NCBI GenBank assembly: GCA_002298145.1
Contig: DBMP01000007.1
Coordinates: 18,594 to 82,593, forward strand
Reading direction: 5' to 3'
DNA length: 64,000 nucleotides
From: Spartobacteria bacterium UBA695
Lineage (GTDB): Bacteria; Verrucomicrobiota; Verrucomicrobiia; Chthoniobacterales; Chthoniobacteraceae
Positions 44,366 through 53,462 of this stretch are shown piece by piece. The stretch's first letter is position 1, and each line of letters starts with the position of its first letter. The translations under genes and the position numbers were made by a program. Below the pieces are notes generated by a model. The model had not been told where the DNA came from and ran no database searches. It was given only the letters and a program-made list of their open reading frames with translations.

Positions 44366-45769
44366 CTACAGCACCGGACGCAGCTGGATCGAGTCGAATG
44401 TGGACTGGCCCGCTTGAAGGTCGCTCACGATGACGAGATTATCGCCCGCGTGGACGTGGCCTTTCTTGCGAAGCAGGTTCACCGCGGCCTCGATGGTCTC
44501 CTCGGGATCTTTCTCGAAGGGGAGCAAGAGCGGCACGATGCCCCAGTTCAACGAGATCTTGCAGCACGTTTCGGGCGTGTTGCAGAAGGCGAAGATGGGC
44601 GAATGCTCCGGGCGCTGGGCCGAAACGTAGTCGGCCACGCGGCCCCGGCGGGTGAAAACGACGAGCTTGCTGTTGCGCAGCGAGTTGGCCAGCACCACGG
44701 CAGAGTGCATCGTGCGCTGGCGGTTCTCGGTGTAGAAGGCCTCGTTCGCATACCCCGCGCCGCCGCTCCGCTCGGTGCGGTAGGCTACGCGGTGGAGGGT
44801 CTCGATGCATTTGACGGGGTATTTGCCCACGCTCGTTTCGCCGGAGAGCATGATGGCGTCGGCCTGCTCGTAAACGGCGTTGGAAACGTCCGTGACCTCG
44901 GCGCGGGTCGGCACCGGGTTGGCGATCATCGACTCCAGCAAGTGCGTGGCCACGATCACCGGCACGCCGGATTTCAGGCAGCGCTTGACGATGGAGCGCT
45001 GGATGATGGGCAGATCCTCCATGGCGCATTCGATGCCGAGGTCGCCGCGAGCCACCATGATGATGTCGGCCTTGGCGATGATGCCGCTGATGTTGCGCAC
45101 GGCCATCTGGTCCTCGATCTTGGCAATGACGCGGGCGTTGCTGCCGTGCTCGCAGAGCACCTTGCGGATCGCGTCGACGTCGCTCGGTTCGCGGCAGAAG
45201 CTCAAGGCCACCATGTCCACCTGCATCTCGGCCCCGAGGGCGAGGTCGGCCAGGTCTTTTTCGGTCAAGGGCGGCAGGTTCACCTTCACGCCGGGCAGGT
45301 TGATGTGGCGTCGGGAGCCGAGCGTACCGGCCGTCAGCACACGGCAACGGACGCGGTTAGCTTCCTTCTCCAGGACCTCCATGTGCATCACGCCGTTGTC
45401 CACGAGCACTGTGTCGCCCACGGAAATGTCGTCAACCAGGCCGTCGTAGTTGACGTCTACGGAGTATTGCTCCTCGCTCTTCTCGCCGCGGACGGTGAAT
45501 TCGACAATGTCGCCCGGCTTGAGCTGGAGCTTGGTGGTCACGTCGCCCGTGCGAATGGCGGGCCCCTGCGTATCCATCAAAATGCCGACCACCGCATCCA
45601 AGTCAGCGGCGACTTTGCGAATGCGGGGTACGATCGTGCGCACCCAGTCGTGCGAGGCATGGCTCATGTTCAGCCGGAATACATTGGCCCCGGCGTCGAC
45701 CATGGCTCTAAGCATGGCCTCCGACTCCGTGGCCGGCCCCAGGGTACAGATTATCTTCGTGTTGCGCAT
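44366..45769 (-). CDS. pyk: Pyruvate kinase
   Basis: A 467-residue glycolytic enzyme converting phosphoenolpyruvate and ADP to pyruvate and ATP. Signatures are TKIICTLGPATES, RLNMSHASHDW, KIEDQMAVRNI, MVARGDLGIE and VATHLLESM (the more usual form is ATQMLESM). It ends 18 bases before the acyltransferase/glycosyltransferase fusion gene and runs in the same direction. Confidence 0.95.
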   Translation of the reverse strand: MRNTKIICTLGPATESEAMLRAMVDAGANVFRLNMSHASHDWVRTIVPRIRKVAADLDAVVGILMDTQGPAIRTGDVTTKLQLKPGDIVEFTVRGEKSEEQYSVDVNYDGLVDDISVGDTVLVDNGVMHMEVLEKEANRVRCRVLTAGTLGSRRHINLPGVKVNLPPLTEKDLADLALGAEMQVDMVALSFCREPSDVDAIRKVLCEHGSNARVIAKIEDQMAVRNISGIIAKADIIMVARGDLGIECAMEDLPIIQRSIVKRCLKSGVPVIVATHLLESMIANPVPTRAEVTDVSNAVYEQADAIMLSGETSVGKYPVKCIETLHRVAYRTERSGGAGYANEAFYTENRQRTMHSAVVLANSLRNSKLVVFTRRGRVADYVSAQRPEHSPIFAFCNTPETCCKISLNWGIVPLLLPFEKDPEETIEAAVNLLRKKGHVHAGDNLVIVSDLQAGQSTFDSIQLRPVL

Positions 45770-45972
45770 AAATAGAATAGTCTGGAGGATAAAATAGCCG
45801 ATCTCCGGATAATCTCATCTAATATCAGTCGAATTGCCAACGGATGCCATTTGCTGAGCAACAAAAGGTGGGCCCTTCGGAGAACGCTGGTAATTTGAAA
45901 CAAACTCTGGTAGGTTTTTATCCTTTCTCATACCCCGTTTAAAGGCCACCAGAGCGTTTGAAACATTGTTTG
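45770..45972. other. Divergent region between pyk and glcD-like gene
   Basis: About 200 bases, AT-richer than its surroundings. No gene is seen. It should hold both divergent promoters; I cannot pick clear boxes. Confidence 0.4.
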
Positions 45973-47346
<1,374 letters not shown>

Positions 47347-47573
47347 AAAGGGGCTTGAGACGCTCCGGATAGCCGTCCTCTTCGTTCCCCCCGTGCACTT
47401 GGGAACAAGGAAGAAAGATATTCTCACGCAAAGCCGCAAAGGCGCAAAGAGGGAGAAAGCTTGCCTTCGTCTTTTTTGCGCCTTTGCGCCTTTGCGTGAG
47501 CCCCCTGCCTTTTTTCCGCATTCCTAAAGAATGCATTGGCCCAACCCGGCTCATCCCGGGGCCTCCGAGTTAC
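47347..47573. other. Intergenic region holding a full palindromic repeat
   Basis: No gene. It contains the repeat at 47423-47500 between the GlcD-like gene and the tRNA-Met terminator. Confidence 0.5.
47423..47500. repeat. CACGCAAAG palindromic repeat, complete
   Basis: CTCACGCAAAGCCGCAAAGG-CGCAAAG (left) and CTTTGCG-type right arm ending TTTGCGTGAG form a nearly perfect long palindrome around AGGGAGAAAGCTTGCCTTCG. The arms and the inner spacer are shared with the copy at 48201-48276. As RNA it would be a long hairpin that could terminate or stabilise transcripts. Confidence 0.85.
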
Positions 47574-47606
47574 AAAAAAGCCTCGCGCCGAGAGGGCTTG
47601 CGAGGC
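47574..47606 (-). terminator. Terminator of tRNA-Met
   Basis: GCCTCGC/GCGAGGC (47580-47606) with a 13-base loop, followed on the minus strand by six Ts. It lies 18 bases past the 3' end of tRNA-Met. Confidence 0.8.
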
Positions 47607-47623
47607 GGGAAAAAAAGAGAAAG

Positions 47624-47695
47624 TGCCAGAGGGGAGAATCGAACTCCCGACCAAGGGCTTATGAGTCCCCTGCTCTACCGCTGAGCTACCCTGGC
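47624..47695 (-). tRNA. trnM: tRNA-Met (CAT anticodon), elongator-like
   Basis: Minus-strand cloverleaf: acceptor GCCAGGG/CTCTGGC with discriminator A, D arm, anticodon loop CTCATAA (anticodon CAT) and T arm GGAGTTCGATTCTCC. A normal first pair (G-C) argues against initiator fMet. A tRNA-Ile with modified CAT anticodon cannot be excluded. CCA not encoded. Confidence 0.9.
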
Positions 47696-47810
47696 GTGTG
47701 GGACGGATAAATTAGGGGAGGTGCGAGGCGGGTTCAAGCGTTTTCTTGAAGCTTTCTCACTTGACCCGCGACTCATTCTCCCGCAAAGGTACACTGACAT
47801 TTTAATTTTA

Positions 47811-47962
47811 ACTGCGTAGGCAGATTGGGTATCCAGAAACCTAGGAAATTTCGCGACACCAATCACTGCACCCACGCCGAAGAATCGGCGCGGTCTGTCG
47901 TGTATTGGTGTCAGGCTTCCTAGGGCCTCTGGACCGCACGGCATGGCCGCGCCCCTTTTTTT
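47811..47962 (+). ncRNA. Conserved structured RNA, copy 1 (no known family recognised)
   Basis: Starts with a small hairpin CTGC-GTAG-GCAG. A long domain follows: P1 CCAGA/TCTGG (47833-47837 with 47928-47932), P2 CCTAGGAA/TTCCTAGG (47840-47847 with 47917-47924), P3 GACACCAAT/ATTGGTGTC (47855-47863 with 47904-47912), a bubble, and P4 CGCCGA/TCGGCG (47875-47890). It ends with a terminator-like hairpin GCACGGC-ATG-GCCGCGC (47936-47952) and seven Ts (47956-47962). Copy 2 at 63521-63685 preserves these helices with compensatory changes. Upstream TTGACC (47761-47766) could be a -35. It lies 24 bases before a small zinc-ribbon gene. Confidence 0.75.
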
Positions 47963-47986
47963 GCCCACGGACCCAAGGAAGCGTCT

Positions 47987-48163
47987 ATGTACACCATTAT
48001 TTGCGCCTGGTGCGGCAAAGTCATCAAAGACAGCGGCGAGGGAAGCCCCCGCTCGCATATCATCTGCGTCCCCTGTTTCCGGAAAGAAATGAAGCGGGAG
48101 AAAATCTCCAAGCCCCGGTTTTACCCACCCAATCAGCCCAAACAGCCGCCCGAGGACTTATAG
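47987..48163 (+). CDS. Small zinc-ribbon protein, copy 1
   Basis: A 58-residue protein with two CxxC pairs, Cys6/Cys9 (CAWCG) and Cys27/Cys30 (CVPC), spaced like a zinc ribbon, then a basic KREKISKPRFYPPN tail. The CAWC...SHIICVPC pattern recalls the CxWC...SHGxCPxC fragment found at the ends of some sensor proteins, here standing alone. SD AAGGAA lies 6 bases before ATG. A paralogue at 63714-63896 also follows a structured RNA. Function unknown. Confidence 0.8.
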   Translation: MYTIICAWCGKVIKDSGEGSPRSHIICVPCFRKEMKREKISKPRFYPPNQPKQPPEDL

Positions 48164-48304
48164 TCAAACGCCACTCCATGGCCTCTCTATAAAAATTATT
48201 TCACGCAAAGACGCAAAGGCGCAAAGAGGGAGAAAGCTTGCCTTCGTCTTCTTTGCGCCTTTGCGTCTTTGCGTGAGACTTTATGCCTTTTGTCTGCGGA
48301 GATC
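48160..48304 (+). repeat. MITE-like palindromic repeat, long-arm copy
   Basis: ATAGTCAAA, GGCCTCTCTATAAAA, then TCACGCAAAGACGCAAAGGC-GCAAAG (from 48201) and the complementary CTTTGCGCCTTTGCGTCTTT-GCGTGA (to 48276), then GACTTTATGCCTTTTGTCTG and GATC. The arms are a 26-bp near-perfect inverted repeat. The left end overlaps the stop codon of the zinc-ribbon gene, so the repeat must have been there when, or inserted as, the gene ended. Confidence 0.85.
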
Positions 48305-48331
48305 GTATTATACGCCCGGCGGCACCTGACG

Positions 48332-49651
48332 CTACTCCCCGATCCCCGTCGGCACGAGCACGGCGTCCCGCATTCCGTGGATGATCTTCTTATCCGCCGG
48401 GCAGACGGTGGCCAGCGCCCCGCCGAGCTGCGCCTTCTTCTCCGATAGGAAGAAATATGGGCAGAGCCGCACTCGCCCCTGCATCACGCGCGCCTCCCCC
48501 TCGGCGTCCACATATGGCTGCTCGACGAGCCGCCCTTTGCGGAATTGCTGCAAAATGTACGGATGACACTCGAAGCTCCCAAGCGCCCGCTCCAGCTCCA
48601 AGCGCCACTGCGCCTGCGGCAGGTCGGCGGCGATGTGGACGCCCCGGCTCCCCCAAGCCAGCTCGGAGAATCCGCTGATCTTTAGCACCAGCTGCCGCTC
48701 CTTCTGCGAAAACGCGGCCACCTCGCTCCAGTCGTTGACCTCCAGGCCCGGCAACACCGCCTGCGGCGGCAGCGGGGCGGGATCGACGAGCCAAGTGTAC
48801 GGGATCACCTTCTGGAGTTGCAGGAAATGGCGTTCGCTCAGCTCGCGCCGCCAGAATTCCCGCAGCGGCCGCAGCCAGAAGAGGGCGAACCAGAGCTTCT
48901 CCTCCAAAAATGGCTTGAAGGGGGGCGTCACCCTCACGGGCGCTTCCTCGCGCGTCACGGCGGCGGTCAGGCTGGGGATGGCAGGGATGTTCGGCAAATC
49001 AAAAAGCTCCAGGAACCGATAAACCGTCGGCTGCCACTGGAAGCCCGCCTCGGGCTGCGAACCGTCGAGCACCCGCCATTTCGCCCCCGGGTTATAGCGC
49101 TCGTTAAGCCGCCCCGCGAGCCACTGCATTTCGGGCCGGTACGTGGCCGACTCCTCCGAAACAATAATGTCGGCCCCCTCCGGCGTGATCGAGCGGAACC
49201 CCTCGACCATCCCGTTCGCGCCGCCTAAAATCTCGAAACCCAGGTCGGCGTAGGTCTGCCCGAGCCAAGCCGTCAGGCCGATGCCGCCCGGGACGCTGTC
49301 CAGTTCGCTAATGGCAAAGCCCTCTTCGGTCAAAATCAGGTCGGGCCGGATCACCTGCGGGGTTTCCTCGCGTCGTTGGCGGGCCAGTTCCACCAGTTCC
49401 GGCGGTTTCCCCTTGTCGAGCAGCTGGGCGATCCAGTGGGGCTGCTTCCCCTTGACGCTCTGGAAGTAAAGCTGGTTGCAAGCGCGGACAAAGAGATGCA
49501 GGCGGTAGCCGAGCTTCTCCAGCTCGTCGGCGAACGCGTTCGAGATCCGCAGCGGCTCCGGCGATACCAGCCAATCCTTCCCGTCGAAGAGCCCCTCTTG
49601 AGGAAGGGCGTCCCGGATTCTCTGGGTATTCTCTATAATCCCGCTAGACAT
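48332..49651 (-). CDS. Conserved ATP-grasp-like protein of unknown function
   Basis: A 439-residue cytosolic protein. LVLKISGFSELAWGSRGVHI resembles the nucleotide-binding part of ATP-grasp enzymes, and ISELDSVPGGIGLTAWLGQT looks like a substrate-side motif. Circularly permuted ATP-grasp or glutathionylspermidine-synthase-like relatives are the nearest idea. No assigned substrate. It is a single gene bordered by the repeat downstream. Confidence 0.6.
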   Translation of the reverse strand: MSSGIIENTQRIRDALPQEGLFDGKDWLVSPEPLRISNAFADELEKLGYRLHLFVRACNQLYFQSVKGKQPHWIAQLLDKGKPPELVELARQRREETPQVIRPDLILTEEGFAISELDSVPGGIGLTAWLGQTYADLGFEILGGANGMVEGFRSITPEGADIIVSEESATYRPEMQWLAGRLNERYNPGAKWRVLDGSQPEAGFQWQPTVYRFLELFDLPNIPAIPSLTAAVTREEAPVRVTPPFKPFLEEKLWFALFWLRPLREFWRRELSERHFLQLQKVIPYTWLVDPAPLPPQAVLPGLEVNDWSEVAAFSQKERQLVLKISGFSELAWGSRGVHIAADLPQAQWRLELERALGSFECHPYILQQFRKGRLVEQPYVDAEGEARVMQGRVRLCPYFFLSEKKAQLGGALATVCPADKKIIHGMRDAVLVPTGIGE

Positions 49652-49697
49652 ATATGGCTTTTATGGAACGAAAGGTGGCTAAAAGCAAGCGTACGCG

Positions 49698-50312
49698 TTA
49701 AATGAGGAGCTTCAACCCCTGGCGCACCAAATCTTCGACCGTCATGGTGGCGGCGGCGGAACCGGCGTCGCCCAGGGCCTTTTTGACAGCCTTGTGGGCA
49801 TCCACCTGCTTGTATCCCAGCGAGATAAGGGCGAGTACGGCATCGGTGACGCGGATTTCCTCCGCACCGGGGGTGTGTTCGGCGCTCGCCGCCTCCCAAG
49901 CCGCCGCAATGCCGAGTTTGTCCTTTAGTTCGAGCACGATGCGCTCGGCGGTTTTCTTGCCGATGCCGGAGATTTTCGCGATCAGGCCGGTGTTGGCATT
50001 GACCACGGCTCCCTTGAAGTTGGAGACGCTCATGCCGCTTAAAACCGCCAGCCCCAGCTTGGGCCCGATGCCCGAAACGTGGTTGATGAGCAGGCGAAAG
50101 AGATCGCGCTCGGGCACCGTCATGAAGCCGTAGAGAATGTGGGCGTCCTCGCGCACCTGGAGGTGGGTGAGGATTTTGACCGGCTTGCCCACGGGGGGGA
50201 GCTTGTCAAAACTGGAAAGAGGGATCAGGATCTCGTAGCCAACGCCGTGGACATTGACAACGATCTGCGTCGGGAGCGACTCTTCGAGAATGCCATCCAG
50301 AAACGTAATCAT
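49698..50312 (-). CDS. ruvA: Holliday junction branch-migration protein RuvA
   Basis: A 204-residue RuvA, which binds four-way DNA junctions and recruits the RuvB motor. It begins MITFLDGILEE, has the OB-fold, the helix-hairpin-helix motifs (ISGIGKKTAERIVLELK) and the flexible C-terminal RuvB-binding domain ending VEDLVRQGLKLLI. The start at 50312 is chosen by similarity. ruvB and ruvC are not adjacent. Confidence 0.95.
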   Translation of the reverse strand: MITFLDGILEESLPTQIVVNVHGVGYEILIPLSSFDKLPPVGKPVKILTHLQVREDAHILYGFMTVPERDLFRLLINHVSGIGPKLGLAVLSGMSVSNFKGAVVNANTGLIAKISGIGKKTAERIVLELKDKLGIAAAWEAASAEHTPGAEEIRVTDAVLALISLGYKQVDAHKAVKKALGDAGSAAATMTVEDLVRQGLKLLI

Positions 50313-50324
50313 GGGAGAAAAGCC

Positions 50325-50957
50325 ATGAAGATGAAGTTTTGTCGGCAAAGTGCAAGGCTCATTGCGATCCTGGTGGCCTGCGCCGGGTTCGCCCAGGCGG
50401 ACCCCCCGGCCCCTCCGGCAGCCGCGACTTGGCGCGTGGCCGTGGTGGGCTACCAGCACCCGGCGGGAACGATGGTCAGCGCTATCCCGGGCGCGCTGAA
50501 AACGGAACTGGCCGCCGCCCGCGAGACCGCCGTCGGGGACCTGGCTTACCTGACCCAGGCGGACTTCGAAGCGCTCGGGATCGACTGGAAGACCTTCCAG
50601 GCGAAATCCGCCCCCGCCGCCTCGGCCCTGCTCGCCGGGCTCAAGCCGGAGTGGATCCGCGATCGCAATCAGGTGATCGAATGCGCCATCCTGCGGGCCG
50701 AGCGCCCGGCGGACGACATCACGCCCGTGATCCTCGCTCCCGATTTTCTTAAGCGCTTCACGCCGATTTTCGGGCGCAAAATCCTCATCGCCGTCCCGGA
50801 CCGCCGCACCCTCTTCCTCTTTCCCCGGCTGGCAAGCCGTTACCAGGACTACGCCGACCGGGTCGTGGGCATTTACCGCAAATCGGACGTCCCCGTGAGC
50901 CGCGAGGTCTTTGAGCTAAGCGACGCGGGGCTGCGGGCCATCGGGGAATACGAATAA
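50325..50957 (+). CDS. Exported protein of unknown function
   Basis: A 210-residue protein with a signal peptide ending GFAQA. The mature part (WRVAVVGYQHPAGTMVSAIP and ILIAVPDRRTLFLFPR) has no family I can name. The ATG at 50325 has a GGGAGA ribosome site. It diverges from ruvA with only 12 bases between start codons. Confidence 0.65.
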   Translation: MKMKFCRQSARLIAILVACAGFAQADPPAPPAAATWRVAVVGYQHPAGTMVSAIPGALKTELAAARETAVGDLAYLTQADFEALGIDWKTFQAKSAPAASALLAGLKPEWIRDRNQVIECAILRAERPADDITPVILAPDFLKRFTPIFGRKILIAVPDRRTLFLFPRLASRYQDYADRVVGIYRKSDVPVSREVFELSDAGLRAIGEYE

Positions 50958-51084
50958 CGGCCCCCCACGCAAAGCGCCGCGCTGGGCAAGAAATGCACCA
51001 AGGGATTTTCCCTACCCCGAAAATGGGCGTTTTTATTTCAGGGAAGCCCTTGAACAAAGGACCATCCACGCCTACAACTCCCCC

Positions 51085-52113
51085 ATGCCTTTCCAACGGA
51101 ACTCGACCGAATTACTCGGGCAATCCCCCATCGTGTTTACCCGTTCCATCGGCGTGTCCTATGGCATCCTGGCCGCCACGCTGGGCCTGGCCGCTTGGCT
51201 GCACCTCGCCACGCTGCCGATCACGGTGCTTTTCTCCCTCTTCGCCCTGCGGGTGCTAAAGATCGGCAACCGCCGCTGGCTGGCCCTCACGCTCTTCCTC
51301 GTTCTGGTCGTGGCCGCCTTTTTCGGCTTCGGCCTCTTCGCTCACCGGGCCGTGGTCGACATGCCCAAGATCATGTCCAAGGCCGTGCCCGCCGTGGTCC
51401 AGTACGCCGATAACCGAGGCTTCAGCCTCCCGTTCTCCGACTTCGACGACCTGAAGGACGCCGCGCCCCGGATGGTCAGCGACAGCCTCGGGTTCCTGGG
51501 GAACTTCGCCAAGCTGGCCACCAAGGAATTCGTCATGCTGGTGGCGGGCATCGCGATTGCCATCGGCATTTTCGTCAACCCGCCGCCGGATCACAAACCG
51601 GGCGAGGAGAACCTCTACACCCATTACGACGACGCCATCCGGAACTGCTTCGGCTCGTTTTTCCGCAGTTTCGAAGTCGTCATGGGGGCACAGTTCCTCA
51701 TCTCGCTCATCAACACCGCCGCCACGGCCTGCTTCGTCTTGAGCACGCCGCTGCTGCCCTATGGCGGCATCTTGATCCCGCTGACCTTCATCTGCGGCAT
51801 GCTCCCGATCATCGGCAACCTGATCAGCAACGCGCTGACCGTCAGCATCGCCTTCGGAATGGTCTCCCCGCAGATGGCCGTCTGGGCACTGGTCTTTCTC
51901 GTGATCGTCCACAAAGTGGAGTACCTGCTCAACAGCAAGATCATCGGCTCCCGCATCCGGCACCCGATGTGGCTGACCTTGATCGCGCTGGTGCTGGGCA
52001 ACTACTTGATGGGCATCCCGGGCGTGATCCTCGCCCCCGTGGTGCTCAACTTCATCAAAGTAGAGTGCTCCCGCTACGCCGCCCCGGACGCGCCGCGCTC
52101 GGGCGGGTACTAG
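51085..52113 (+). CDS. AI-2E family transporter (PerM-like)
   Basis: A 342-residue inner-membrane protein with about eight hydrophobic helices, and the family-typical paired helices at the end (LPIIGNLISNALTVSIAFGMV, VHKVEYLLNSKIIGSRI, MWLTLIALVLGNYLMGIPGV). The family includes TqsA, a reported AI-2 exporter, and others that move Na+ or Li+. Substrate unknown here. Confidence 0.85.
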   Translation: MPFQRNSTELLGQSPIVFTRSIGVSYGILAATLGLAAWLHLATLPITVLFSLFALRVLKIGNRRWLALTLFLVLVVAAFFGFGLFAHRAVVDMPKIMSKAVPAVVQYADNRGFSLPFSDFDDLKDAAPRMVSDSLGFLGNFAKLATKEFVMLVAGIAIAIGIFVNPPPDHKPGEENLYTHYDDAIRNCFGSFFRSFEVVMGAQFLISLINTAATACFVLSTPLLPYGGILIPLTFICGMLPIIGNLISNALTVSIAFGMVSPQMAVWALVFLVIVHKVEYLLNSKIIGSRIRHPMWLTLIALVLGNYLMGIPGVILAPVVLNFIKVECSRYAAPDAPRSGGY

Positions 52114-52153
52114 GTAAGTACGCGAGGGACTAAGTAGGCGGGGAAGGCGGGGC

Positions 52154-52798
52154 TTAATCCCGCGATTTTTCCATCGCCTCGGGCCAAGCGGCCAGCTCCG
52201 CCTCGAACCGCTTCCGCTGTGCCTCGAAGGCCTCCTCCGAAAGATCGGCGGGGATCTGGTGCATCTCCCCAAAGACCACGTCCACGCGCGCGAACGGCTT
52301 GGGAATCCGGAAGCCGTCCCAGCTCTTAAGCTCCCAGTAACGGGAGTAATCGACATGAACCAAGACCAGCGCCTTGCCCGAGAGCTGCGCAAGCTTGAGC
52401 GCCCCGGGATGGAAAAAATAGCGCGGCCCCTTGGGCCCGTCGGGCGTGATGGCCATGTCGTTCCCCGCTTCCAGCACCGCCGCCATCTCCCGCATCGCCG
52501 TGGCCCCGCGCCGGGAGCTCGACCCCCGCACGCTGCCGATATTAAAGCGATCCATCACCCCAGCCACGATCGCCCCGTCCTTGCTCGGGCTCGTCAGGCA
52601 GTACCCCTTGCGGCCGCCGCTGAAGCGGTTGTAAAAAACCGGCACCACCAGCAGCCGGTTATGCCAAAAGACCCCGACAACCGGCTGGCTGCGGGTGGAA
52701 AAACCGCATCGGTCCACCACGCGCCAACGCAGCGTCAGCGCAAGCGCGCGAACCAAAAAAACGGCCAAAGCGGGAATAAAAGAGCGGGCGACTTGCAT
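52154..52798 (-). CDS. DUF374 lysophospholipid acyltransferase-like protein
   Basis: A 214-residue membrane-associated protein with an N-terminal hydrophobic helix. Signatures: FWHNRLLVVPVFY, SPSKDGAIVAGVMDRF, SSRRGATAMREM and ITPDGPKGPRYFF. DUF374 proteins are LpxL/PlsC-like and may acylate lipid A or phospholipids. Start 52798 (MQVARSFIPALAV). Confidence 0.85.
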   Translation of the reverse strand: MQVARSFIPALAVFLVRALALTLRWRVVDRCGFSTRSQPVVGVFWHNRLLVVPVFYNRFSGGRKGYCLTSPSKDGAIVAGVMDRFNIGSVRGSSSRRGATAMREMAAVLEAGNDMAITPDGPKGPRYFFHPGALKLAQLSGKALVLVHVDYSRYWELKSWDGFRIPKPFARVDVVFGEMHQIPADLSEEAFEAQRKRFEAELAAWPEAMEKSRD

Positions 52799-52885
52799 TA
52801 ACGGTGTGAACCGAGAATATTGCCAGACTTGCCAGCGCCCCTCAAGTGTGGCTATGATCAATTTTACTGATCCTTCCCTCGTCCC

Positions 52886-53455
52886 ATGCGTTCCACCCTC
52901 ACCCTCCCACTGATTGCCGGAGGTCTGCTTTGCCTCGGGGCCGCCACGGCGGGAGCCCAGGAGCAGGAATCGCGCATCGAGAAAATCCTCAAGCCGGACA
53001 TGACCCGGCAGTACGATTACGGTAAAACCGCCTCCGGGGCCAAAGCGTTCAACTCCTCCACCGGCGGCCGCGTGCCGGTCGAAAACAAAGCCTTCGGCCT
53101 GCGCAAGTTCGACGCAAAGGATTACCTCACCGGGGCCTACAACGGCCAGAAATCGTGCTGGATGGGCGATTTCAAATACAACGCCGACGATAAAAAGGCG
53201 TCCCGCTTCCTCTTCATTTTCCCCTCCAAGAACTACAAAACCCAAACTGCCGCCACCAAGGACTACTCCGGAGCCCAAAAGAAGTACTCGGACGCGGCAG
53301 TCTCCAACCCCACACGCGATTTTCGCGGCAAGGAGCGAGAGAAATTAAAGCAACATCTTACGCCGGAGCAGGCCGCCAACAACGGTTACCGGGGGGATCT
53401 CATTCAGTTGAAGTCCATCGACGATGTCCGTGCCCTGCTCAATAAAAGCAAGTAA
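52886..53455 (+). CDS. Exported hypothetical protein
   Basis: A 189-residue protein with a signal peptide ending GAQEQ or nearby. It is Lys- and Ser-rich, with an FLFIFPSKNYKTQTAATKDYS region. No family recognised. It is 7 bases before tyrS, so it may share its transcript. Confidence 0.65.
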   Translation: MRSTLTLPLIAGGLLCLGAATAGAQEQESRIEKILKPDMTRQYDYGKTASGAKAFNSSTGGRVPVENKAFGLRKFDAKDYLTGAYNGQKSCWMGDFKYNADDKKASRFLFIFPSKNYKTQTAATKDYSGAQKKYSDAAVSNPTRDFRGKEREKLKQHLTPEQAANNGYRGDLIQLKSIDDVRALLNKSK

Positions 53456-53462
53456 CCCGGCC

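Noticed and set aside
47811..47962. 6S RNA
   Set aside because: There is a long hairpin with a bubble, but the 5' and 3' ends do not pair with each other and a separate terminator hairpin follows. Not excluded without a covariance search.
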